Below, piece after piece: positions 28,975-36,747 of a DNA stretch of 64,000 bases. Location of the stretch: NCBI GenBank assembly GCA_008125075.1, contig VLTH01000001.1, positions 1,046,412-1,110,411 of the forward strand, read 5' to 3'. The position numbers were made by a program, and so were the translations under genes. How positions within the stretch are numbered: position 1 is the stretch's first letter; the number at the start of each line of letters is the position of its first letter. The stretch is from Acetivibrio alkalicellulosi. GTDB taxonomy: Bacteria; Bacillota; Clostridia; Acetivibrionales; Acetivibrionaceae. The notes under the pieces were generated by a model, which saw nothing but the letters and a program-made list of their open reading frames with translations, did no database searches and was not told the DNA's origin.

Positions 28975-29442
28975 TTATTGTTCTGCATAGTTAGTTGATA
29001 AGACACTTTGTACCTGCTGATATTCTGTTGGATTGAAATTTAATATACTATAGTCTCTAAGTAATAAACTTAAGAAACATTTATTCATATATGTTTTGAT
29101 AAAGTTTAATATAGAATACACCATCGTGTAACAAACTTTTGATTCTTTTTTTGCAATAATGTTTATTTTATCCATCGAGCATTCTCTAAACAAAAAACAA
29201 AATACCATTGATTTTGTTTCAGCTAAACAAAAATCATCACATTCATAGATGATTTGGTATTCCTGTTCTATCAATATCTCTTTAAGTTGTTCTATAAGTT
29301 TACTATTACTCAAAGAACATAAATATTTTTCAATATTCAACTTTGCAATAACAATATCATCAAAAATACTTTGACTATAAATTAAGTTTTTTGAATGCAC
29401 AAACTCCTCATACAAAGTTTTTGTCACTTCAATACATGTCAT
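28975..29442 (-). CDS. Small protein of unknown function, last gene of radical-SAM/dTMP-kinase operon
   Basis: About 155 residues from the ATG at 29442 (AGGAAGG 6 nt upstream), whose ATGA overlaps the stop of the radical-SAM gene, so translation is coupled. The protein is mainly helical and rich in Cys, Leu and Ile (DDFCLAETKSMVFCFLFREC in the middle). No known motif was recognised. Coupled position suggests a partner or substrate-like protein of the radical-SAM enzyme. Confidence 0.65.
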   Translation of the reverse strand: MTCIEVTKTLYEEFVHSKNLIYSQSIFDDIVIAKLNIEKYLCSLSNSKLIEQLKEILIEQEYQIIYECDDFCLAETKSMVFCFLFRECSMDKINIIAKKESKVCYTMVYSILNFIKTYMNKCFLSLLLRDYSILNFNPTEYQQVQSVLSTNYAEQ

Positions 29443-30365
29443 ACATAACCTTCCTTTGTGCTTAAACAGCATAATCTATACGTACTATTAATATTATACA
29501 GGTATTTTTTCAATTTATCAACATCAGAAATATGGCATATTTTATAATAAGGATTATTTTTTGTACATGCACATGGAAAAACATCCCCCAAATATGTAAT
29601 ATAAAGCAATCTTACTCCAGCTTCACACCCTCGTGAACTATCAAAAGGTCTACATGGCGCTATTTGAGGATATCCTGATATCGTAATCTGTGGAAAAAAG
29701 TTTTGTCGATTAAGATAATTGATTAAGATATTACAATGCTTGTTATGAGTTAAACACAACTCATCCCAATTTTTTTTTGCATTACCATGCTGTATTAACT
29801 TCAATAATCGCACTTCAGATGCTCCAATAAAATTTGCATACTCTAAAATACCGTCAATATCATTTTCGTTATCAGAATATATTACACTATTAAATTTTAC
29901 ATCAATACCTTCTTTTAAAAGATTTTTCATTGCATTATTCGTTAATAAGTGCGACGATTGAATGTTAGTCATTGAATCATGTATAACCGAGTCGTAACTG
30001 TATACTGATACATAACACATTTCTAATCCTATACTATGCATTTTTCTTGCTCTTTCATTAGTAATAGATTCTAAATTCCCTTCTTTATTAGATGTTATTC
30101 CTGATGTAAAAAGACCTACATGCGTATCAATAGGCTGTATGCTAACATGCTGTATCAACTCACTAATATCTTTACTTAAAAGAGGTTCTCCACCTGTAAA
30201 AAACACATAAACCGAATATTTATTTAATAATTGAATTAATTGGGCAATATCTAAAAAAGTATATTTTCTTTTTACTTGATCTCGAATTAAATGAGATGAA
30301 CAGTGTTTACATCTCAACTCACAATTGCGTTCAATTTCAAAATGAATTTCAAAAGGAAATTTCAT
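29439..30365 (-). CDS. Radical SAM protein with SPASM-like C-terminal cysteines
   Basis: A 308-residue protein. The [4Fe-4S]/SAM motif CxxxCxxC is at residues 15-22 (NCELRCKHCSS) and the SAM-binding GGEP is in VFFTGGEPLL. A second cysteine set follows near the C-terminus (APCRPF, GCEAGV, GDVFPCACTKNN, LCCLS), as in SPASM/twitch enzymes that bind auxiliary clusters. The chemistry is unknown. It does not show the prokaryotic viperin signature. It starts 12 bp after the dTMP-kinase stop and overlaps the next gene by 4 bp. Confidence 0.88.
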   Translation of the reverse strand: MKFPFEIHFEIERNCELRCKHCSSHLIRDQVKRKYTFLDIAQLIQLLNKYSVYVFFTGGEPLLSKDISELIQHVSIQPIDTHVGLFTSGITSNKEGNLESITNERARKMHSIGLEMCYVSVYSYDSVIHDSMTNIQSSHLLTNNAMKNLLKEGIDVKFNSVIYSDNENDIDGILEYANFIGASEVRLLKLIQHGNAKKNWDELCLTHNKHCNILINYLNRQNFFPQITISGYPQIAPCRPFDSSRGCEAGVRLLYITYLGDVFPCACTKNNPYYKICHISDVDKLKKYLYNINSTYRLCCLSTKEGYV

Positions 30366-30377
30366 AAATCCTCCTTC

Positions 30378-31013
30378 TTATAGTATTAAAAACTGTGAAA
30401 TTGAATTCCAAATATTTTCAAAGACTTCTTCTATGCTTCCAGATGAATCAACAATAACAATATTCTCTTCACTTTTTAATTTTTCAAATGCTTCAAAGTA
30501 TTTATCTCTTACTTTTCTAAGCCGCTCTTCCTTTTCAAATAATTCCACGTGAAATCTCTCTCTCTCAATTCGTTCAAGAGCTTTTTTGACAGGAACATCA
30601 AGAAATACAGTTACTGTTGGACGTAAAATATCAGCACTAATTGAATTAGCTTGAATAACCCAATCCATTTCCATGTCTACACTGTGATAAGCATAAGATG
30701 AAAAATAATATCGATCTGTAATTACCGTAATACCATTATCAATTTTTTGACATATTCCATCTGTTTTATTTAATAAGTGATCAACTCTATCCGCAACAAA
30801 TAGACTTGCAATAACTCTATTATCAGCAGAAATTCTACCTGTCATAATTTGATGTATTAATGAACCTATAGGAGAATCAGTTGGCTCTTTAGTTTCATAA
30901 CACCTTATACCGTAATCATTTAATCGATTTAATAAATTTCGAATTTGAGTGCTTTTCCCTGAACCATCAATACCTTCAAATGCGATAAATTCGCCCCTAC
31001 TAATCTCGTTCAT
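30378..31013 (-). CDS. tmk: Thymidylate (dTMP) kinase
   Basis: About 211 residues from the ATG at 31013, with GGGGAG upstream. The P-loop is AFEGIDGSGKSTQIRNLL, the DRY/DRx motif is ITDRYYFSSYAYH, the substrate loop is TKEPTDSPIG, and the lid contains RIERERF. The family phosphorylates dTMP to dTDP in the cytosol. Here the gene overlaps the MazG-like gene by 14 bp and sits with a phosphoesterase/TS-like fusion and a radical-SAM gene, so it is probably a dedicated accessory copy rather than the housekeeping enzyme. Confidence 0.88.
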   Translation of the reverse strand: MNEISRGEFIAFEGIDGSGKSTQIRNLLNRLNDYGIRCYETKEPTDSPIGSLIHQIMTGRISADNRVIASLFVADRVDHLLNKTDGICQKIDNGITVITDRYYFSSYAYHSVDMEMDWVIQANSISADILRPTVTVFLDVPVKKALERIERERFHVELFEKEERLRKVRDKYFEAFEKLKSEENIVIVDSSGSIEEVFENIWNSISQFLIL

Positions 31014-31341
31014 AATGCTTAAATCTCCCCACATTCTTACTCATTTTGTTAATATATGCCTTTTCTATGTCAATATCTAGTTGGTACGATATTTTCAATA
31101 TATAAATCAGCATATCAGCCAACTCTTCACTAATTTCGCTTATTTTATCAGCAAGTGTAAAATCTCCTCGTCGAATCTTTTTAACTATATTTGCGGTTTC
31201 GCCTAATTCACCAGTTAAAGATAATAATAAAAATTCTAGCATTTCAATATTATTTTCATCTATTTTTACATCCCAATCAAAACGACTAACATGTTTTGAA
31301 TCAAATTTTTTCTGTTTATCAATCAATTCTGAAAGATTCAT
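31000..31341 (-). CDS. MazG-like nucleotide pyrophosphohydrolase
   Basis: About 113 residues from the ATG at 31341, chosen for AAGGAG upstream. All-alpha NTP-pyrophosphatase signature: ExxE in LTGELGETANIVKKI and ExxD in SEELADMLIYI, the Mg-binding residues of MazG/dCTPase-type enzymes. These hydrolyse (d)NTPs to (d)NMPs plus pyrophosphate. It begins 1 bp after the phosphoesterase stop and overlaps tmk by 14 bp. Confidence 0.85.
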   Translation of the reverse strand: MNLSELIDKQKKFDSKHVSRFDWDVKIDENNIEMLEFLLLSLTGELGETANIVKKIRRGDFTLADKISEISEELADMLIYILKISYQLDIDIEKAYINKMSKNVGRFKHYERD

Positions 31342-31342
31342 T

Positions 31343-33160
31343 TCAGCTCTCCTTAACAAAAGATTTTAATAAGTCAATAGTCTTTTTTATTTGTTTCCTT
31401 ACATTATTTTTTAGCTCCTCCAACTCATCATATATCGACGTAGTTTCACGTTTATCTTTTATTTCTTTTAATGCTTCGGATATTTTTTTCATACTATCTA
31501 AAATACTTACATCATAGTGTTCAAGGTTTTCATATCGATTTACCCATTCAATAGAGTTTATTAACTCTTCTATTCCTTTCGAAACAACAACTGTTTCAAT
31601 ATGACGATTTTTTCCTTCAAGAAGATTAATGATTTTATTAATATCTTTATTCCTCACAATTTCTTGAATATCTCTTTTTGAAATTTCATGTGTTGCTAGT
31701 TTGTCTAATTCTGATTTTATAAAGCAACTAAAGCCATTTTCAATCTGTACTCTAAAAGCATTAATATTAACTTCAATATTATCAAAACGTTTATCTTTTC
31801 TAACTTGTTCAGCCAAATGCAAAATTTCACATATATTAATTTTTAAAAAACGTCTTGCTTCTAGTGCTCGTAGATACATAGTTATAATAAGTGTATCCTC
31901 TTTTTCAAAGCCAAATTGTATAACCATCAGAGAAGGCAGAAAATAATCTTCTTTTCCATCAATATCTTTCATGCTGATAGTAGATAGAACTGCTCTACTA
32001 CTAGTTGATTTTTTCTTCAATGTATCAATAATATATGAAATGCCTTCTTTGTTAGATTCACTGTTGTAATAATTCTCTCCATGCGTAAAATATAGTTCTT
32101 CAGGACATTTAGAGCTTTGCCATTTTGATGCAAGCGTGCCATAATCAAATTCAAAATCTTTATCTTTACTAAAAAAATGCTCCACATCTTTCTTGAATTC
32201 TGCATAGTTAAATCTTCCACACATACGTACATTGTACAGTCTTTTACTCATATTAAGTGAAGCAATAAGATCTTTATAAATATCACTTATTTTTTCTCCG
32301 CTAAAAACGTTTTTATCTCTATTGCTATAAATATTTAATTTCGTATCTTTCATTATTTCATGCTCTTGATGCCTATCGTGATGATGTGTAAAGTTTGTTA
32401 CTTCCTTAACTACTCCATTTTGGTATTCAATAAGATTAAATTGGGAGTTAACATCAGGATAATTCCGACTAAATAAAGCTCCAACACCAATAATAGCACA
32501 ATTACAACAACCAATAGAAATAGCATCTAGACCATGTGTATGTCCATGTAACAACATAGATACTCTGTATTTTTCAATCACTTTAACAAAGCGTGCGGCA
32601 TTAATAATAGATGACCTATCATTTTCATCCATGCTCATAATAGTATGGTGCAAAACAAATATTTTCTTAGTACTTGAATCTAGTTGCTCAAGCAAACGAA
32701 TTAATTCATCGTAGTTAATTTCTCCTTTATCTTTAGCTCCTTTATATAAAGAATTTATAAATATAATATCTGTAGTTAAGTCATCTTCTTCAATAGAAAT
32801 GCTATAACAAGAAGACGATTTAAAATTATCACTTTCTTTATTATAATTATTAATAAAACCTTTAAATTCAGTTAAGTCACCATCTATCAAATCATGATTA
32901 CCTGGTACAAAACCAAATTTAACATTATAAGACGAAGCAAACTGACTTCTAATTTCATCTAAAACTTTTTTTACAAAGTTAAAAGCATTCTTATCGCCTT
33001 TATTTATCAAATCACCACAAACTACAACTAAAATTTGCTGATTAGTTGGTACTTCTTTTTTCACAGTCATAATAAGACTTTTTGTAATCTTTAAACAGCG
33101 ATCTTCTTCTTTCTTGGTATCTTCCGAATTATGCAGATCAGATACTTGAATTATATACAT
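31343..33160 (-). CDS. Calcineurin-like phosphoesterase fused to a thymidylate-synthase-like domain
   Basis: About 605 residues from the ATG at 33160 (GAGGTGG upstream). The N-terminal metallophosphoesterase (about 1-260) has the full set of metal motifs: VSDLHNSED, VCGDLINKGD, PGNHDLIDGD, FVLHHTIMS and LLHGHTHGLD. The region about 310-475 aligns by eye with thymidylate synthase: SSRAVLS for the phosphate-binding Arg strand, FLPSLMVIQF for the APCxxxxQF active site, MYLRALEARRFLKINI for the YQRSCDxFLGxPFN block. The catalytic Cys is replaced (PS instead of PC), so methylation chemistry is unlikely. A helical C-terminus follows. The TS assignment is my pattern recognition, not a database result. 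Confidence 0.75.
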   Translation of the reverse strand: MYIIQVSDLHNSEDTKKEEDRCLKITKSLIMTVKKEVPTNQQILVVVCGDLINKGDKNAFNFVKKVLDEIRSQFASSYNVKFGFVPGNHDLIDGDLTEFKGFINNYNKESDNFKSSSCYSISIEEDDLTTDIIFINSLYKGAKDKGEINYDELIRLLEQLDSSTKKIFVLHHTIMSMDENDRSSIINAARFVKVIEKYRVSMLLHGHTHGLDAISIGCCNCAIIGVGALFSRNYPDVNSQFNLIEYQNGVVKEVTNFTHHHDRHQEHEIMKDTKLNIYSNRDKNVFSGEKISDIYKDLIASLNMSKRLYNVRMCGRFNYAEFKKDVEHFFSKDKDFEFDYGTLASKWQSSKCPEELYFTHGENYYNSESNKEGISYIIDTLKKKSTSSRAVLSTISMKDIDGKEDYFLPSLMVIQFGFEKEDTLIITMYLRALEARRFLKINICEILHLAEQVRKDKRFDNIEVNINAFRVQIENGFSCFIKSELDKLATHEISKRDIQEIVRNKDINKIINLLEGKNRHIETVVVSKGIEELINSIEWVNRYENLEHYDVSILDSMKKISEALKEIKDKRETTSIYDELEELKNNVRKQIKKTIDLLKSFVKES

Positions 33161-33230
33161 AACTCCACCTCTAATTCTAATTTTATGCAACTCCTAGACA
33201 CTTGTAATTTGAAATTCAGTGCTCTTTTTT

Positions 33231-33439
33231 TCATTTATGTAGATTTTTTTCTTTATATTTGAATAAACATTTGCCTTCATAGCTTTTTTGACTAATATAA
33301 TAATCAGACTCTAAATCAGAATTAATTTTATTTTTTAACTTTCAACTGAGCAATTTAGAATTTTTGCTATTATTAACAATTGTTCAAAATCGCCCCACCT
33401 AGAAGAGTCCTCACGTTTATTATTGTCGAAATAATGCAT
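33231..33439 (-). pseudogene. Short frameshifted gene at head of operon
   Basis: From the ATG at 33439, about 23 nt downstream of the predicted transcription start, 34 codons read MHYFDNNKREDSSRWGDFEQ then a helical stretch ending LNCSVES before TAA. A frame shift in the A-rich tract following lets reading continue (LKNKINSDLESDYYISQKSY) to a TGA at 33231. The first part resembles a helix-turn-helix piece. Either a decayed small regulator or a frameshift-controlled leader gene. Confidence 0.4.
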
Positions 33440-33468
33440 TTTAACTTTAATACGTCTTTAATTAAAAC

Positions 33469-33498
33469 ATTATACCATTAATTGTTTTGTTGTGTCAA
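33469..33498 (-). promoter_or_regulatory. Strong sigma-A-type promoter of the phosphoesterase/dTMP-kinase operon
   Basis: On the minus strand TTGACA (33498-33493) and TATAAT (33474-33469) are both consensus, separated by 18 bp. It reads toward the short frameshifted gene and the five-gene operon. Three iterons lie immediately upstream of the -35. Confidence 0.75.
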
Positions 33499-33501
33499 AC
33501 C

Positions 33502-33525
33502 ACGTTTACACGTTTACACGTTTAC
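33502..33525. repeat. Three tandem 8-bp iterons upstream of operon promoter
   Basis: ACGTTTAC occurs three times head to tail (33502-33509, 33510-33517, 33518-33525), ending 4 bp from the -35 box; weaker relatives (tacaaaag, ggttac) follow. Helical phasing of 8 bp is unusual for dimer sites and suggests cooperative binding of a small regulator. Confidence 0.6.
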
Positions 33526-33539
33526 AAAAGTACAAAAGC

Positions 33540-34155
33540 GGTTACAATATTACATTATTACATATTATAATGTATTAATAATACTATAAAATTATTTTGT
33601 GTTATTCTGTTTTTTTAACAACTTTTACACTCAAATCTATAATCAGTAATTTTAGTTCATTAAAATTAAATCAGTTTTAATCCTTGTTTTAATGGATTTT
33701 ACATTCCAACAGCCAAAATTGTTCTGAATCACTAATATAATATAATCATTCTATTCAGAAATTTAAGTCTATTATTTCTGACATTTTCAATCTGATATCC
33801 TGCACAAACCGCCTTCAAATATAGTTTTTTGTTTTAGAAAGACACTCATACACTTCTCTATTTTTAAGGCTTTCAAGGAACACACCCACATTTTTAATAT
33901 AAAAATGCAGAAAGATTATTAATGGGTAATATTTTACATTTAAATACTTTCCAAAACTATTTAACATTACATCATAATCTTATTAAATATTGGATAGTAA
34001 TGTCAAGAAGCTTTAATCTTTATATCTCTTTAGATCTTTAGAACTATAATACTTTATAAAAATTTTTATGCACGAAGTCCTGAGAGTAGTTCTTTTTTGG
34101 ATTCTAAAAATATAATAATATTAGTTAATTATCTCCTGCTCATTTTCTCATATCA
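33540..34155. other. Intergenic AT-rich stretch, no gene
   Basis: About 600 bp of very AT-rich DNA between the operon promoter and a gene remnant. No frame, RNA or strong repeat was recognised. Confidence 0.4.
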
Positions 34156-34470
34156 TCAATAAGTACCAATATTACTCCCAAGTTTGTTTTCTAACTTTTC
34201 AATATCCTCGCAAAATTTCTTTACATTTTGTATCGCTTTATCAATATTATTTACTAAGATTTCAGCATCATAACATGATTTCTTATAATTTAGAAACACC
34301 CTTATTAATTCATCTTCTGCCTATCTTCGCTTGGCTGTTACTTTAGGAATATGTAACAATTTATTATGCTCAAGAGTAAACACTTCGTCACAATGTAACA
34401 GTGAAATACTTTTTTAAAGTTCTATCCGATTCTGATATCCTAGTTCTTTCTGCAAATGTTCTACTTTCTC
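34156..34470 (-). pseudogene. Decayed gene downstream of AAA15 ATPase
   Basis: One frame reads as coherent protein interrupted by stops: VEHLQKELGYQNRIEL-stop-KSISLLHCDEVFTLEHNKLL, then IPKVTAKRR-stop-AEDELIRVFLNYKKSC, continuing through a helical tail (VKKFCEDIEKLENKLGS) to TGA at 34156. The first stop in the second break is TAG where CAG would restore Gln. It follows the AAA15 gene by a few bases, so it is probably the inactivated partner of that ATPase. The family was not recognised. Confidence 0.55.
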
Positions 34471-34477
34471 TCATACA

Positions 34478-35860
34478 CTAGCACTCCTTTATTGGGAAAA
34501 CTGTGCTAAAAATTGGCACTCCTCCATAACGACCTTCTAAATAAGCTTTATCAATCTTCTTGTCAAACCTTTCATTATATTCTTCTAAAGAATATATATC
34601 TGTTTCCCCAGACTTCCTTTTATTCGCAAACCATATTTCATCTCGTCTTAGCAAATCAAAATCCATTAATCTTGATTCATGAGTAGTAACTATTAACTGA
34701 ATATTACTTTTAGATGCTTTCTGTAAAAATGTTTCAATAAATTTATAAGTTAGACTTGGATGAAGGCACCTATCTAATTCATCAACAACATATGTTTTGT
34801 TTTCTCCTGATAGTAAAATTTCCAATAAATCTAGCACTCTAATTGTACCATCAGATTCCTCTGCAAGATTAAATAAAACATTTTTTTCTCCATGGGAAAA
34901 TTGTATAGTTTTACATGTAACCTTTTCATTTTTATCTATACTTAGAATAAAAAAATCTTTATCACTTCTCATAATGATACCTGTGCTTTTTAGTTTATCA
35001 TTATTTTTTATTTCTACTGTTCTTTTTTCTAAATTTGCCAACAAAGCATTTCTTAATTGCTTCGGTAATTGGCTTGCTATTTTTTCGATTGGAACATTTA
35101 CCATTTCAAAATTAGTAATTCCAGTACCAAATGCAGAAATCATTCTGCATATCTCTTCAACATTTTCTGTATTTGCCATATAAGAATAATCTGAAATTGG
35201 TCTATCTGGATAATTAATATCTAATCCATCCTTAATCCACAAATAGATCTCTTTTAATATTGATGCATTTTTATACTCTTGATAAAGATTTCTTTTATTT
35301 TGATTCATTACATATAAAAGTAATGTTGAACTATCATCTTTTATATCCTCAGCATAGACTTTCATTTTATTCAATAATCCTTTTGTATTTAAAGAACCAC
35401 CCAACTCAAAATGCCCATTACTTATATCCCTAGTAAACAAAACTTTTTCCTTATTGTCGGGTGTTAATTCTAATAACCATTCTGATAAAAACTTACTTTC
35501 ATTCAACAGTACTTCAAAACCATACGAATAATACTTATCATCTAGCTTAATTTCAAACTCAAAATAACTTCCTATTGACTTATTTTCTGGATTTATTTTG
35601 CAATATTTATCGGTATGCCCTTCAGGCAATCCACTTATAACAGTTCTTTTCATAAAGTCCATAGCTTTTACTAAGTTTGACTTTCCTGCTGCATTAGCTC
35701 CATAAACAGCAGCAAGTTTCAATAGTTTTATATTTCCATCATCATATATATGCTCTTTTTTACTTCGCACTTTTCCTGCTAACATTGAGAATTCTTGGCT
35801 CTTTCCATCTTCTCTTGTTGAAAATGATAAATAATTTTTCACATTAAACCTTATAAGCAT
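34478..35860 (-). CDS. AAA15/COG1106-type ABC-like ATPase
   Basis: About 460 residues from the ATG at 35860 (GAGGAGG 9 nt upstream); an upstream in-frame ATG at 35917 lacks such a site. It opens with MLIRFNVKNYLSFS; Walker A is YGANAAGKSNLVKAM; the signature-like segment is FSHGEKNVLFNL; Walker B is TYVVDELDRCLHPSL; and the His switch is IVTTHESRLMD. Such OLD/RloA-like ATPases act in abortive-infection and restriction-associated systems, normally with a partner effector; here the downstream gene is decayed. It lies just inside the right end of the insert in the Wadjet operon. Confidence 0.85.
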   Translation of the reverse strand: MLIRFNVKNYLSFSTREDGKSQEFSMLAGKVRSKKEHIYDDGNIKLLKLAAVYGANAAGKSNLVKAMDFMKRTVISGLPEGHTDKYCKINPENKSIGSYFEFEIKLDDKYYSYGFEVLLNESKFLSEWLLELTPDNKEKVLFTRDISNGHFELGGSLNTKGLLNKMKVYAEDIKDDSSTLLLYVMNQNKRNLYQEYKNASILKEIYLWIKDGLDINYPDRPISDYSYMANTENVEEICRMISAFGTGITNFEMVNVPIEKIASQLPKQLRNALLANLEKRTVEIKNNDKLKSTGIIMRSDKDFFILSIDKNEKVTCKTIQFSHGEKNVLFNLAEESDGTIRVLDLLEILLSGENKTYVVDELDRCLHPSLTYKFIETFLQKASKSNIQLIVTTHESRLMDFDLLRRDEIWFANKRKSGETDIYSLEEYNERFDKKIDKAYLEGRYGGVPIFSTVFPIKEC

Positions 35861-36036
35861 TTTAAGCACCTCCTCATTCTCCAATATTATTATATGTGAT
35901 TTTCTCACTTTTAACAACTTTATTAGAAATTTATTCTCTTAAAAATGATTTTTTATACGTTTTTTTCACTTTTATTTAATTGTTCTTTTTTTCTAATATA
36001 TTATTGAGTATGCCACACATCAAAAAACAAAGTCCC

Positions 36037-36747
36037 TTATGGTTCTAAAAATGATAAAATTTCTTTCTTTCTCGTACTTTCAGGATAATAACTTATAACA
36101 AGGGTTTCCATTTTATCTGTTGTATATATTTCACTGTCACCATCAATATTTACAAGTCCCTGTTCTTTTAAGAAATTAATAGTTCTTCTTATGTAACTAA
36201 TCTTTGTTCCTTTTGACTGAAGATAATTTTTAATCTTTTCATCATATGTTGGAATGTCAAGCCATAGCTTTGAAACTTTTCCAAAATTAAAATTCAATGA
36301 CTCATCAATATTTTCTTGATCCTCATTTTTATCAATAGACTGCATTTTTGCTGTTATATAAGCTTCTAGTTCTTCTACTTTTAGCATTGAGCGAACTTTA
36401 TTGTTATAATTCTCACCATTAAAAAACTTTATTATGATAGATAGAATTATAGTATATGATACGTATAGCTCTGTATTATTGGAAAAACCCATTTTATCTC
36501 TAAGTTCTTCATTGGTAAAACCAAGAAATTTGTTGTCTGTTCCCGGAGTATAATATAGGGTATCCCCTGACCTTAATATCATTATTCCTGCTTCTTCTTC
36601 AAAAATGCTTGTTATAAAAGATATTTCTGGATCTTCATAGTCTAAAAAACTGTCGCTGTTATCTTTTTTTGTTATTTTAGACTTTTCAATCAAACTCAAA
36701 TACAGTTTAAAAGCCCTTCTCACCGACTCAGGAGATAGATTGTCCAT
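36037..36747 (-). CDS. jetB: Wadjet JetB (MukE-like, DUF6063-type)
   Basis: A 236-residue protein with winged-helix-like helices (IRRTINFLKEQGLVNIDGDS near residue 190, then a short wing IYTTDK), as in the MukE-like subunit. Its start overlaps the jetA stop by one base (TAATG), so translation is coupled. The C-terminus ends YYPESTRKKEILSFLEP, shorter than the remnant found next to jetC, which suggests the last codons were replaced by the insertion. Identification rests mainly on position between JetA and JetC-type genes. Confidence 0.75.
   Translation of the reverse strand: MDNLSPESVRRAFKLYLSLIEKSKITKKDNSDSFLDYEDPEISFITSIFEEEAGIMILRSGDTLYYTPGTDNKFLGFTNEELRDKMGFSNNTELYVSYTIILSIIIKFFNGENYNNKVRSMLKVEELEAYITAKMQSIDKNEDQENIDESLNFNFGKVSKLWLDIPTYDEKIKNYLQSKGTKISYIRRTINFLKEQGLVNIDGDSEIYTTDKMETLVISYYPESTRKKEILSFLEP
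36043..36067. repeat. 25-bp direct repeat, right copy (boundary of insert in Wadjet operon)
   Basis: Matches 27297-27321 with one mismatch and lies within the last codons of jetB. Marks the other end of the 8.7-kb block that separates jetB from jetC. Confidence 0.6.

Noticed and set aside
29439..31013. Prokaryotic viperin with nucleotide kinase
   Set aside because: The radical-SAM plus dTMP-kinase pairing resembles viperin neighbourhoods, but the SAM motif context and the SPASM-like C-terminal cysteines do not match viperins.
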